Shown here: one piece after another, positions 18,985 through 27,031 of the stretch
Position numbering within the stretch: the stretch's first letter is position 1
Layout of the letters: each line of letters starts with the position of its first letter
From: Defluviicoccus sp.
GTDB taxonomy: Bacteria; Pseudomonadota; Alphaproteobacteria; MPNO01
Reading direction: 5' to 3'
DNA length: 64,000 nucleotides
Assembly: GCA_028821395.1 (NCBI GenBank)
Contig: JAPPGP010000119.1
Location: 1 to 64,000 of the forward strand
Made by a program: the position numbers and the translations under genes
The notes under the pieces: model-generated
Database searches by the model: none
What the model saw: the letters and a program-made list of their open reading frames with translations, nothing else
What the model was told of the DNA's origin: nothing

Positions 18985-19992
18985 CTACCCCCGTCCCATC
19001 GCATGCGGCAGTGGCAGCCGCAGCCCCGCGCCGATGTCGAGCGCCTTCTTGTACACGTAGTGCGCCACGCCGATGTCGTGGCTGACCAGGCCGACGGTGT
19101 GGATCAGGTTGCGCTCGTCCGGGCGCTCGCGGCCGACGGCCTCGCCCGCCACCAAATCGGCGATCTCGCCGTGCATGGTCTCGCGCGAGAACAGCCCGTC
19201 GGCGACGGTCTTGCGGAACTCGGGCGTCAGCATGTTGATGTCGAAATCGTCGACCACGATCTTGTCCATCGCCGGCCAGCCCGCCGGGTCGAGCTCGCGC
19301 CGGGCGAGCGAGACGAAGGTGGCGCCGGGCTTGAGCCAATCGGCGCGGCTCACGATGTCCTTGGACGTGGTGCCGCCGACCGCGATGTCGGCGCCGCGCA
19401 CGACTTCCTCGATCGAGGAAGCCGGGGTGACCGGGATTCCGAGCGCCGCCGACCACTTGTCAGCGAAGGCCCCGCGGGTCTCGGGCCGCCGCGAGGTGCA
19501 GCGGATCTCGGCGAAATCGTACATTTCCTTCAGGCATTGCAGCGCCGTCGTCCCCATCGTGCCGACGCCGACGAGGCCGAGCACGCTTGCATCCGGGTTC
19601 GCCATCCACTTGCAGGCGAGGCAGGCCGCCGCGGTCGAGCGGATGGCGTAGGTCCAGTGCTCCTCGACGATGGCGAGCGCGGCCGACGTGACGGGATCGG
19701 AAAGCACGATGTAGCGGGTGGCGTCGAGGGTGCCGACCGTCGAGCGTTCGGCATCCTCGTAATAGGCGTAGAGCCTCACTCCCGAGACCGGGATCTCGGA
19801 CAACAGCGCGCCCTTCACGTGCCAGTGGTGGTGGAAGCGGTCGTCGTCGAGCCGGAAGGCGGGCGGGTCGGTCCAGCTCACCGTGCCGTCGGCATGCATG
19901 CGGTAGACGTCCTCGCACACCGCCATCGCCTCGGCCGGGCTCAGCAGGTCGAGGGTCTCGGCATGCGACAGGAAGAGAAGCTCGTCGGTCAT
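18985..19992 (-). CDS. Ornithine cyclodeaminase / mu-crystallin family protein
   Basis: LGLVGVGTMGTTALQCL Rossmann motif and ADIAVGGTTSKDIV; overlaps hyuB by 4 bp. Confidence 0.88.
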   Translation of the reverse strand: MTDELLFLSHAETLDLLSPAEAMAVCEDVYRMHADGTVSWTDPPAFRLDDDRFHHHWHVKGALLSEIPVSGVRLYAYYEDAERSTVGTLDATRYIVLSDPVTSAALAIVEEHWTYAIRSTAAACLACKWMANPDASVLGLVGVGTMGTTALQCLKEMYDFAEIRCTSRRPETRGAFADKWSAALGIPVTPASSIEEVVRGADIAVGGTTSKDIVSRADWLKPGATFVSLARRELDPAGWPAMDKIVVDDFDINMLTPEFRKTVADGLFSRETMHGEIADLVAGEAVGRERPDERNLIHTVGLVSHDIGVAHYVYKKALDIGAGLRLPLPHAMGRG

Positions 19993-21767
19993 CGCGTCTC
20001 TCCCTCCGCGCTCGCCAGCGTCGCCATCGCCGCGCGCACCCGCTCGGTCGCCGCCGCATCGAGCCGCATCGTGCCGGGGTCGATCACCACGCCGTAGAGC
20101 GCGCGCGCCGCCTGGGCCGAGACATAGCCCTGGCGCACGTCCTCCAGCACCGTCCCCGCCGGGCGCTGGAGCGGCGAGCCGAACCCGCCGCCGCCGCCCG
20201 AGTTCACGATGAAGGCATCGCCCTCCTCGATCCGCTTCCAGAACAGCTTGGCGTTGGGGAAGTCCGGCCCCGGCTCGCCGTTCACCCGGAGCCCGACGCG
20301 GTTGCCGCGCCCGGCGCGCCCGCCTTCCAGCCCCCAGGGCTCGCAATTGGCGCGGTCGGCCTGGCTGTTGAAGTTGAGCGGTGAGCGCGCCTGCACCACG
20401 TATTCGATGCCGAGCCCGCCGCGATGGCGCCCCGCCCCGCCGGAATCGGGGATCAGCGCGTGGCGCTCGATGACGATCGGGTAGTTGACCTCCATCAGCT
20501 CCGACGGGCTGTTGTGGGTGTCGCCGTCGTTGAGGCAGACGGTGGCCGGCATGCCGTCCTCGTTGTGCTTGGCGCCCCAGCCGCCGCCGGTCGGCCCGAT
20601 GGCGCCGATGAACAGGGTGTTGGCGCGCGGGTCGATGCCGTTCATCCGCCCCATCACCAGATCGGCGTGGTGGCCGGCGGCGACGCGCTCAGGGATGGCG
20701 GGCGCGAGCGCCTTGAACACCGCATCCACGATGGTCATCGGGAAGGTCATCCAGCTCCGCATCGCCGCCGGGCGCTCGGCGCTGACGATCCGGCCGGGCG
20801 GGATCACCGTCTTCAGCGGGCGGAAGCTGCCGTCGTTGATCGGATAGTCGACAGGCGAGGTGATGCACTTGAAGGCCACCTGGGAGCAGGCATAGGCGGT
20901 GGTGATGCCTGAGTTGTAGAACCCCTTCACCTGACGCGAGACATCGCTCAGGTCGATGGTCATCTGCTCGCCCGCGACGGTGACGCGAACGACGATCGGG
21001 ACCTCCTTGCCGATGTCGATTCCGTCGTCGTCCATGAACGCCTCGGCCTCGTACACCCCGTCCGGGATCGAGCGCGTGCGTTCGCGCGCCGCCCGCTCCG
21101 ACTGGTCCATGATGCGGCCGATCGCGCTTTGGACCGCGTCCCTGCCGTAGCGCTCGATCAGGGCGAGGAAGCCGCGCTCGCCCGTCCGCACCGCGGTGAG
21201 CTGGGCGCGGAGGTCGCCGAGCGCGCGCTCCGGCATGCGGACGTTCATCGCGATGATGTCGACCAGGTCCCGGTTGAGCTCGCCCGCGCGCTGCAATTTC
21301 AGGATCGGGACCTGCAGCCCCTCGGCGTAGATGTCGGTGGTAATGCCCTGCAGCGTGCCGCCGATATCGAGCCAGTGCGCCATGCAGCAGGAGAACCCGA
21401 CGAGCCGGCCCTCGTGGTAGACTGGCAGGCTTAGCGTGATGTGGTTGAGGTGGCTGCCGGTGACATAGGCGTCGTTGGTGACCAGGATGTCGCCGGGCTC
21501 GATGCCGCCGGTCCCGAAATGTTCCAGCTTGGCCTTCAGCGTCTCCGCCATGCCGCGGATGAACATCGGCAGGCCGAGCCCGATAGAGATCGTCTCGCCC
21601 TTCGCGGTGAACAGCCCGACGGTGAAGTCGAGCGCCTCGTAGATGATCATGTTGTAGGCGGTGCGCATGAGGTTGGTCTTCATCTCCTCGGTCACCGCCA
21701 TGACCCCGTTGCGCACGAGTTCCGTGGTCACCGGGTCGGCCCGGATATCTGCGCCGTTCTCCGCCAT
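19989..21767 (-). CDS. Hydantoinase B / oxoprolinase family protein
   Basis: DPVTTELVRNGVMAVTEEMKTNLMRTAYNMIIYEALDFTVGLF, GDILVTNDAYVTGSHLNHI, GGGGGFGSPLQRP. Confidence 0.93.
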   Translation of the reverse strand: MAENGADIRADPVTTELVRNGVMAVTEEMKTNLMRTAYNMIIYEALDFTVGLFTAKGETISIGLGLPMFIRGMAETLKAKLEHFGTGGIEPGDILVTNDAYVTGSHLNHITLSLPVYHEGRLVGFSCCMAHWLDIGGTLQGITTDIYAEGLQVPILKLQRAGELNRDLVDIIAMNVRMPERALGDLRAQLTAVRTGERGFLALIERYGRDAVQSAIGRIMDQSERAARERTRSIPDGVYEAEAFMDDDGIDIGKEVPIVVRVTVAGEQMTIDLSDVSRQVKGFYNSGITTAYACSQVAFKCITSPVDYPINDGSFRPLKTVIPPGRIVSAERPAAMRSWMTFPMTIVDAVFKALAPAIPERVAAGHHADLVMGRMNGIDPRANTLFIGAIGPTGGGWGAKHNEDGMPATVCLNDGDTHNSPSELMEVNYPIVIERHALIPDSGGAGRHRGGLGIEYVVQARSPLNFNSQADRANCEPWGLEGGRAGRGNRVGLRVNGEPGPDFPNAKLFWKRIEEGDAFIVNSGGGGGFGSPLQRPAGTVLEDVRQGYVSAQAARALYGVVIDPGTMRLDAAATERVRAAMATLASAEGETR

Positions 21768-21845
21768 GGCGCGAACATAGCCCGCGTAGCCCGCTCCCTC
21801 AATTTCCCGCCAGGCCGCCCACGAACCGCATGGTCCCTGCTTCCC

Positions 21846-21883
21846 TTGCGAGTTCCCCGCCGCGATAGTATATATCCTGGATA
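21846..21883 (+). promoter_or_regulatory. Predicted promoter/operator of the VapBC module
   Basis: TTGCGA (21846-21851), 17 nt, TATATA (21869-21874); palindrome TATCC-T-GGATA (21873-21883). Confidence 0.55.
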
Positions 21884-21905
21884 GATATCAACATGGGGCC
21901 CGGCA

Positions 21906-22157
21906 ATGACCAAGACCGCCAAGCTGTTTTGGAACGGGAGATCCCAGGCCGTGCGGCTCCCCAAGGAATTCCGCATGCCGGGCAAGGAGGTCCGGATTCG
22001 CCGCCAGGGCGCGGCGGTCGTGCTCGAGCCGATCTCGGACGGCTGGGAGTGGCTCGATGAAATCCAGGGCAAGATGTCCGAAGATTTCTTCGCCGAAGGC
22101 CGCAACCAGCCACCGATGCCGCCGCCGCGGCCGGGCCTCGACGACGCATTCGAATGA
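21906..22157 (+). CDS. vapB: VapB-type antitoxin (AbrB/SpoVT fold)
   Basis: TKTAKLFWNGRSQAVRLPKEFRMPGKEVRIRRQG. Confidence 0.92.
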   Translation: MTKTAKLFWNGRSQAVRLPKEFRMPGKEVRIRRQGAAVVLEPISDGWEWLDEIQGKMSEDFFAEGRNQPPMPPPRPGLDDAFE

Positions 22158-22567
22158 TGCGCTACCTGCTGGACACCAATGCCTGCATCGCGCTCCTCAA
22201 CGCCAGCTCCCGCAGCCTCTCCGCGCGGGCGCGACGCCACGGCGCGGAGGAGATCGGGCTCCCCGCCCCGGTGGCGTTCGAGCTCTACTACGGCGCCTTC
22301 AAGAGCCGCGAGGAAAACCGGAATCTCGGCCATCTCGACCGGATCGCGTTCGAGATCGTCCCGTTCGACGCGGCCGACGCGCGCGCGGCGGGCGCGATCC
22401 GCTGCGACCTCGAGGCCCGCGGGCTGCCGATCGGCCCCTATGACGCGCTGATCGCCGGCCAGGCCCGGGCGCGCGACCTGGTGCTGGTCACCGCCAATAC
22501 GCGCGAATTCCAACGGGTGGACGGGCTGAAGCTCGAGGATTGGTCGACCCCCCTGTCGCAGGGCTGA
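22154..22567 (+). CDS. vapC: VapC-type PIN-domain ribonuclease toxin
   Basis: RYLLDTNACIALLN, PVAFELYYGAFKS, GPYDALIAGQARARDLVLVTANTREF; 4-bp overlap with vapB. Confidence 0.93.
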   Translation: MMRYLLDTNACIALLNASSRSLSARARRHGAEEIGLPAPVAFELYYGAFKSREENRNLGHLDRIAFEIVPFDAADARAAGAIRCDLEARGLPIGPYDALIAGQARARDLVLVTANTREFQRVDGLKLEDWSTPLSQG

Positions 22568-22652
22568 TCGGCCGCTCCCGCCGCGCCAACTTGCCGGTTG
22601 GCCGGGAGGGGCCGAGCGGCGATAATCCGGGCGCCCACACGAGGATCGCGCC

Positions 22653-23297
22653 ATGCCCAATATCCGCATGCTCGACATCGAGGAGCTCAAGGCGGGCAAG
22701 CTCCGCCCGCTGGTCAACAAGGCGCTGCGCCACCGCGCGCCCGACCCCGCCTTCCACGCCATGCTGGGCCACAGCCCGGACATCGCGAGGTCGATGTATC
22801 TTGCCTGGGGCGCGGTGTTCAACACCGGGCGGATCGACCACAAGCTCAAGGAAGTCATTCGCGTCCAGCTCTCGCGGATGGCCGCGTGCCGCTATTGAGG
22901 CAACGTCCGGTCTGCTTCGGCGAAGCAGCAGGGACTGACGGAAGAGACCATCGACGAGGGCATCGAGGCCCATGCTTCAAGCGAGCGCTTCACCCCGGCG
23001 GAGAAGGTGGCGCTGCGCTACTCCGAGCTGATGGGGACCGCGCCGGACAAGGTCGACGCCGCCCTCTACGCGGAGCTCGCGGAACACTACTCGGTGGAGG
23101 AGATCGTCGAGCTCGGCGCCTTCGTCGGCTTCAATGTCGGCTACCACACCTTCTTCGGGACGCTCGACTTCTACCCGATGTTCACGCCCGACGGTCGGCT
23201 GGTCGACCAGGCGGAGTCACGCCGGATCTACGGCGAGACCCCGGTCTCGCTCAACAAGGGCGCAATGGCCCGCGCGACCGGAGAAGCCGCCGAATGA
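22653..23297 (+). CDS. Carboxymuconolactone decarboxylase/AhpD-like protein, candidate selenoprotein (CxxU; in-frame TGA at 22896-22898)
   Basis: The two listed ORFs 22653-22898 and 23007-23297 share a frame, which stays open on both sides of a single TGA. Read through: ...VIRVQLSRMAACRY[U]GNVRSASAKQQGLTEETIDEGI...; the TGA falls at the second Cys of the family CxxC motif. Hairpin follows at 22912-22928. Confidence 0.8.
22912..22928 (+). promoter_or_regulatory. Candidate bacterial SECIS element
   Basis: CTGCTTC-GGC-GAAGCAG, perfect 7-bp stem with GGC loop, 13-nt spacer after the TGA, first loop G 21 nt past the TGA. Confidence 0.65.
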
Positions 23298-23842
23298 GCC
23301 TCCGCGGCACGCTCCCGCCCGTGCCCCGCGCGGCGATCGACGATTCGAAGCTCCAGGCGCTGATTGCGCGCTCCGAAGAGACCGGCATCGCGGATTCACG
23401 CTTCGTCCGGCTGCTCGCGCATGTGCCGGGCTATGCCGAGGCGCTGCACGATGCGCTCGACCGCTCGCTGATGGAGGGCGAGGTCGACCACAGGCTCAAG
23501 GAGATCGTCCGCGTCCAGCTCGCCCGGCTCGCCGGCGATCCCTATTTTTCCGCCTTCCGCTCGAAGCGGGCGCTGGAGGACGGGCTCACCGAGGAGCGGA
23601 TCGAGGCGGGTTGCGGCGATTTCGAGACCGACGCGCGCTTCACCCCCGCCGAAAAATGGGCGCTCCGCTATGGCTGGCTGATGTACCGCGCGCCGCAAAG
23701 GGTCGACAAGGCGTTCTACGACGAGGGCAAGACGCATTACTCCGAGGCCCAGATCGTCGAGCTCGGCGCCTTCATCGCCTTCCACTACGGCATGCAGATC
23801 TTTCTCGGCACCTTGGACCTGCCCGAAGAAGAAATTGGCTGA
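23294..23842 (+). CDS. Carboxymuconolactone decarboxylase family protein lacking the CxxC motif
   Basis: LKEIVRVQLARLAGDPYFSAFRSKRALEDGLTEERIEAG...ARFTPAEKWALRYGWLM aligns with the upstream gene. ATGA overlap with it. Confidence 0.85.
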   Translation: MSLRGTLPPVPRAAIDDSKLQALIARSEETGIADSRFVRLLAHVPGYAEALHDALDRSLMEGEVDHRLKEIVRVQLARLAGDPYFSAFRSKRALEDGLTEERIEAGCGDFETDARFTPAEKWALRYGWLMYRAPQRVDKAFYDEGKTHYSEAQIVELGAFIAFHYGMQIFLGTLDLPEEEIG

Positions 23843-26144
23843 GACGCGGGTCGAGGATCCGCTGCTGCTGCGCGGGCGCGCGCGCTTCGTCGACGACATC
23901 CATCTGCCCGAGACCCTGCACGCGGCGTTCCTGCGCAGCCCACTGGCCCATGCCGGGATTGCCGGCATCGACAGGAGGGCGGCCGAAGCGGCGCCGGGCG
24001 TGCACGCGGTGTGGACGCTCGACGATCTCCGCCCCCATCTCGCAGCGGAACGCCTCGCCGTCGGCCTGCCGAGCCCGTCCTACCGCCAGCAACGCGACCG
24101 TCCGCTGCTGGCCGACGGCGAGGTCGTCCATGTCGGCGAGGCGGTCGCGATGGTGATCGCCGCGACGCGCTACGCGGCCGAGGACGCGGCGGCGCTGGTC
24201 GATGTCGCCTACGAGCCGCTCCCCGCCGTCGCCGATTGCCGCGACGCGCTGGCGCCGGAGGCGCCGCCCGTCCATCGCGGCGCCGACCACAACCTGCTCG
24301 CCGAGCTCGCCATGGAATTCGGCGACGTCGAGGCGGCGTTTGCCCGCGCGCACCGAATCTTCGCCCTGAATCTCTCCGTCCATCGCGGCGGCGGCCACTC
24401 GATCGAAGGGCGCGGCGCGCTCGCCCGCCACGACCCGCTCGACGGCCTGCTGACGCTGTGGAGCTCGACCCAGACGCCGCATGCCGGGCGCGACGCGCTC
24501 GCCCGCATGCTGGGCCGCGAGACCCGCGGCGTCCGCGTGGTCACGCCCGCCGTCGGCGGCGGGTTCGGCCCCAAGCTCGTCACCTATCCCGAGGAGGTCG
24601 CCGTCGCGCTCGGATCCGCGCTGCTCGGCCGGCCGGTCAAGTGGATCGAGGACCGGCGTGAACACTTCGTCGCCAGCACCCAGGAGCGCGACCAGCACTG
24701 GGACATCGAGGCGGCGTTCGATGCCGCGGGCCGCATCCTCGGCGTGCGCGGGACCATGATTCACGACCACGGCGCCTATACCGCGCGCGGCGCCAACCTG
24801 CCCTACGAGTCGGCGCTCACGGTGACGCTCCCCTACGACGTGCCGGCCTACCGGCTCACGGCCCGGGCCGCGCTCACCAATAAGGTGCCGGTCACCCCGG
24901 TGCGGGGCGCCGGCCACCCGCAGGCGGTGTTCGCCATGGAGCGCCTGCTGGACGCGGCGGCGGACGGGCTCGGCATCGACCGCGCCGCGATCCGCGAGCG
25001 CAACCTGATCGGCCCCGAACGCATGCCGTGCACCCGCCCGCTGACAAGCCGGGGCGGGCGCAAGGTGGTGCTCGACTCGGGCGACTACCCGGGCTGCATG
25101 AAGGCGGCGCTCGACGCCGCGGACTGGGACGGCTTTTCCACCCGGCGCGAGTCGGCGGCGGCGCGGGGGCTCGCACGCGGCATCGGACTCGCCAATTTCG
25201 TCAAGGGAACCGGGCGCGGGCCGTTCGAATCCGTCGCCGTCGCCGTCGATCCGTCGGGCACGGTGTCGGTCGCCTCCGGCGCCGCCGCGATGGGTCAGGG
25301 GATCGAGACCATGCTCGCCGGCATCGTCGCCGGGGCGCTCGGCTGCGACCGCGACCGCGTTCGGGTAACGGCGGGGGATACCGGCGCGATCGCGCTCGGC
25401 ATCGGCGGGTTCAACAGCCGCCAGGCGGTCACCGCGGGGAGCTCGGCCTTCAACGCGGCGCGCAGGGTCCGCGACAAGGCGCTCGCCGTCGCCGCCCACC
25501 TCCTGGAGACGGCGCAAGAGGATCTCGAGGTGGCGGGCGGCGAGATCCGGGTGCGCGGCGCGCCGGAGCTCAGCGTCACGCTCGGCCGGCTCGCGCAGAC
25601 CGTGGCGGGCACGCCGGGGGTCGCCCTGCCGGCGGGGATCGCGCCCGGGCTCGCGGCGGCGGAGAACACCGTGCTCGACGACATGCCGTTCGCCAACGGC
25701 AGCGCGGTCGCGGAAGTGGAGATCGACCGCGAGACCGGGCACGCGGCCGTCGTCCGGCTCACGGTCGCGCACGATTGCGGGCGCATCGTGAACCGGGCGA
25801 TCGTCGAAGGCCAGATCGTGGGCGGCGCGGCGCACGCCGTGGGCAACGCGCTCTATGAGCGGATGGGGTTCGACGACGACGCCCAGCCGCTCACCGTGAC
25901 GCTCGCCGACTACCTGCTGCCAGGTTCGACCGACGTGCCGAGGATCGCTACCGTGCACATGGAATCGCCGAGCCCGCTCAACCCGATCGGGGTCAAGGGG
26001 GTCGGCGAATGCGGCACCGTCCCCACCGCCGCCGCTATCGCCGCCGCGATAGAGGACGCGCTCGGCCTGCCCGGCGGCACCGTGGAGCGCCTGCCGCTCG
26101 CCCCCGCCGATATCGGGAAGCTCGCGCATGACCATACGCTTTGA
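23835..26144 (+). CDS. Xanthine dehydrogenase-family molybdopterin-binding large subunit
   Basis: RVEDPLLLRGRARFVDDIHLPETLHAAFLRSPLAHA, TPAVGGGFGPK, TPVRGAGHPQAVFAME, VKGVGECGTVPTAAAIAAAI (catalytic Glu). TTG start overlaps upstream stop by 8 bp. Confidence 0.92.
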   Translation: MAETRVEDPLLLRGRARFVDDIHLPETLHAAFLRSPLAHAGIAGIDRRAAEAAPGVHAVWTLDDLRPHLAAERLAVGLPSPSYRQQRDRPLLADGEVVHVGEAVAMVIAATRYAAEDAAALVDVAYEPLPAVADCRDALAPEAPPVHRGADHNLLAELAMEFGDVEAAFARAHRIFALNLSVHRGGGHSIEGRGALARHDPLDGLLTLWSSTQTPHAGRDALARMLGRETRGVRVVTPAVGGGFGPKLVTYPEEVAVALGSALLGRPVKWIEDRREHFVASTQERDQHWDIEAAFDAAGRILGVRGTMIHDHGAYTARGANLPYESALTVTLPYDVPAYRLTARAALTNKVPVTPVRGAGHPQAVFAMERLLDAAADGLGIDRAAIRERNLIGPERMPCTRPLTSRGGRKVVLDSGDYPGCMKAALDAADWDGFSTRRESAAARGLARGIGLANFVKGTGRGPFESVAVAVDPSGTVSVASGAAAMGQGIETMLAGIVAGALGCDRDRVRVTAGDTGAIALGIGGFNSRQAVTAGSSAFNAARRVRDKALAVAAHLLETAQEDLEVAGGEIRVRGAPELSVTLGRLAQTVAGTPGVALPAGIAPGLAAAENTVLDDMPFANGSAVAEVEIDRETGHAAVVRLTVAHDCGRIVNRAIVEGQIVGGAAHAVGNALYERMGFDDDAQPLTVTLADYLLPGSTDVPRIATVHMESPSPLNPIGVKGVGECGTVPTAAAIAAAIEDALGLPGGTVERLPLAPADIGKLAHDHTL

Positions 26145-27015
26145 TGAGATCGGCGAGCGGCTGCGCGCCTTCCGCCTCGGCTCGGGGCTGAGCGCGGACG
26201 AGATCGCCGCCCGCATCGGCATCTCGCGCACCGCGCTCTACCGCTTCGAGAAGGGCCGGGTGGCGAAGATCGACGCGCTGGAAAAGCTTGCCGAGCTGCT
26301 GGAGGTGTCGCTGCCGACCCTGCTCGGCGTCGGCGTCGAATATGTCGGCTCGGCGGTCAGCTTCTTCGAGCGGCTGCGCCAGATCGAGGCGGCGGCGGAG
26401 CACATCGTCGTGCTGGCCGGCCCGGTCTCGTTCCTGCTGTCGAGCGACGACTTCGTCGACACGCTGGAAGACGTGCTGGGCGAGAGCATCCCGGACGGCG
26501 GCGAGGGGCGCGCCCGCGGCCTCGACCAGCTGGGCGAGCTGATGTCCGTGCTGCGCCAGCGCAAGGAGACCTACCGCGAGCGCCGCCCGGGCGTGCTCAA
26601 CCTGATCTCCGAGGCGGAGATGGGGCGGTTCCTGAGGAACGGCCTGGTCGGCCGGCTCGACCTGGCATCCGCCGTGCGCGACGAGCGGCTCGCGCTCGCG
26701 CGCCGCGAGGCACTGCACCTGGTGCGGCTGATGGAGGACGAGCCGATCGGCGTCCAGATCGGCCTCGTCCCCTCGACCCTGCCGCCCACCAGCTTCCAGA
26801 TCTTCCGCCAGCCAGACCGCAGGGTGCTGACGCTGAGCCCGTTCAGACTCGGCGAGCAGCCCAATATCCACGCCGGGGTGGCGATGATCACCTCGGCGCC
26901 CGAGGCGCTGGCGCTGCACGAGAAGACGGCGGAAGATCTGTGGCGCCGCGCCCGCAAGGGCCCCCGGGCGGCCGCCGCCATGCGCGACCTGATCGCCCGC
27001 CACGCCCCGGGCTGA
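26128..27015 (+). CDS. XRE-family transcriptional regulator with C-terminal sensor-like domain
   Basis: IGERLRAFRLGSGLSADEIAARIGISRTALYRFEKGRVAKIDALEKLAELLEVSLPTLLGVG HTH; overlaps the Mo-hydroxylase gene by 17 bp. Confidence 0.88.
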   Translation: MTIRFDEIGERLRAFRLGSGLSADEIAARIGISRTALYRFEKGRVAKIDALEKLAELLEVSLPTLLGVGVEYVGSAVSFFERLRQIEAAAEHIVVLAGPVSFLLSSDDFVDTLEDVLGESIPDGGEGRARGLDQLGELMSVLRQRKETYRERRPGVLNLISEAEMGRFLRNGLVGRLDLASAVRDERLALARREALHLVRLMEDEPIGVQIGLVPSTLPPTSFQIFRQPDRRVLTLSPFRLGEQPNIHAGVAMITSAPEALALHEKTAEDLWRRARKGPRAAAAMRDLIARHAPG

Positions 27016-27031
27016 GGCGGGGCGCGACTCT

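Noticed and set aside
22653-22898. Treating the 81-aa ORF as a complete short CMD gene
   Set aside because: It stops inside the CxxC motif; the same frame continues with the remainder of the family domain, so the TGA is better explained as Sec or, failing that, as a nonsense mutation.
22598-23842. Listed 414-aa ORF as a single fusion protein
   Set aside because: The first ~230 codons are an out-of-frame shadow of the upstream CMD gene. Only the part from 23294 has family sequence.
23835-26144. Calling this gene a CO dehydrogenase (coxL)
   Set aside because: Lacks the AYRCSFR active-site loop of form I CODH and has no adjacent coxM/coxS.
23772-26231. 819-aa minus-strand ORF opposite the Mo-hydroxylase
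   Set aside because: Low-complexity Arg/Gly/His-rich shadow frame produced by high GC codon bias; no recognisable domain.
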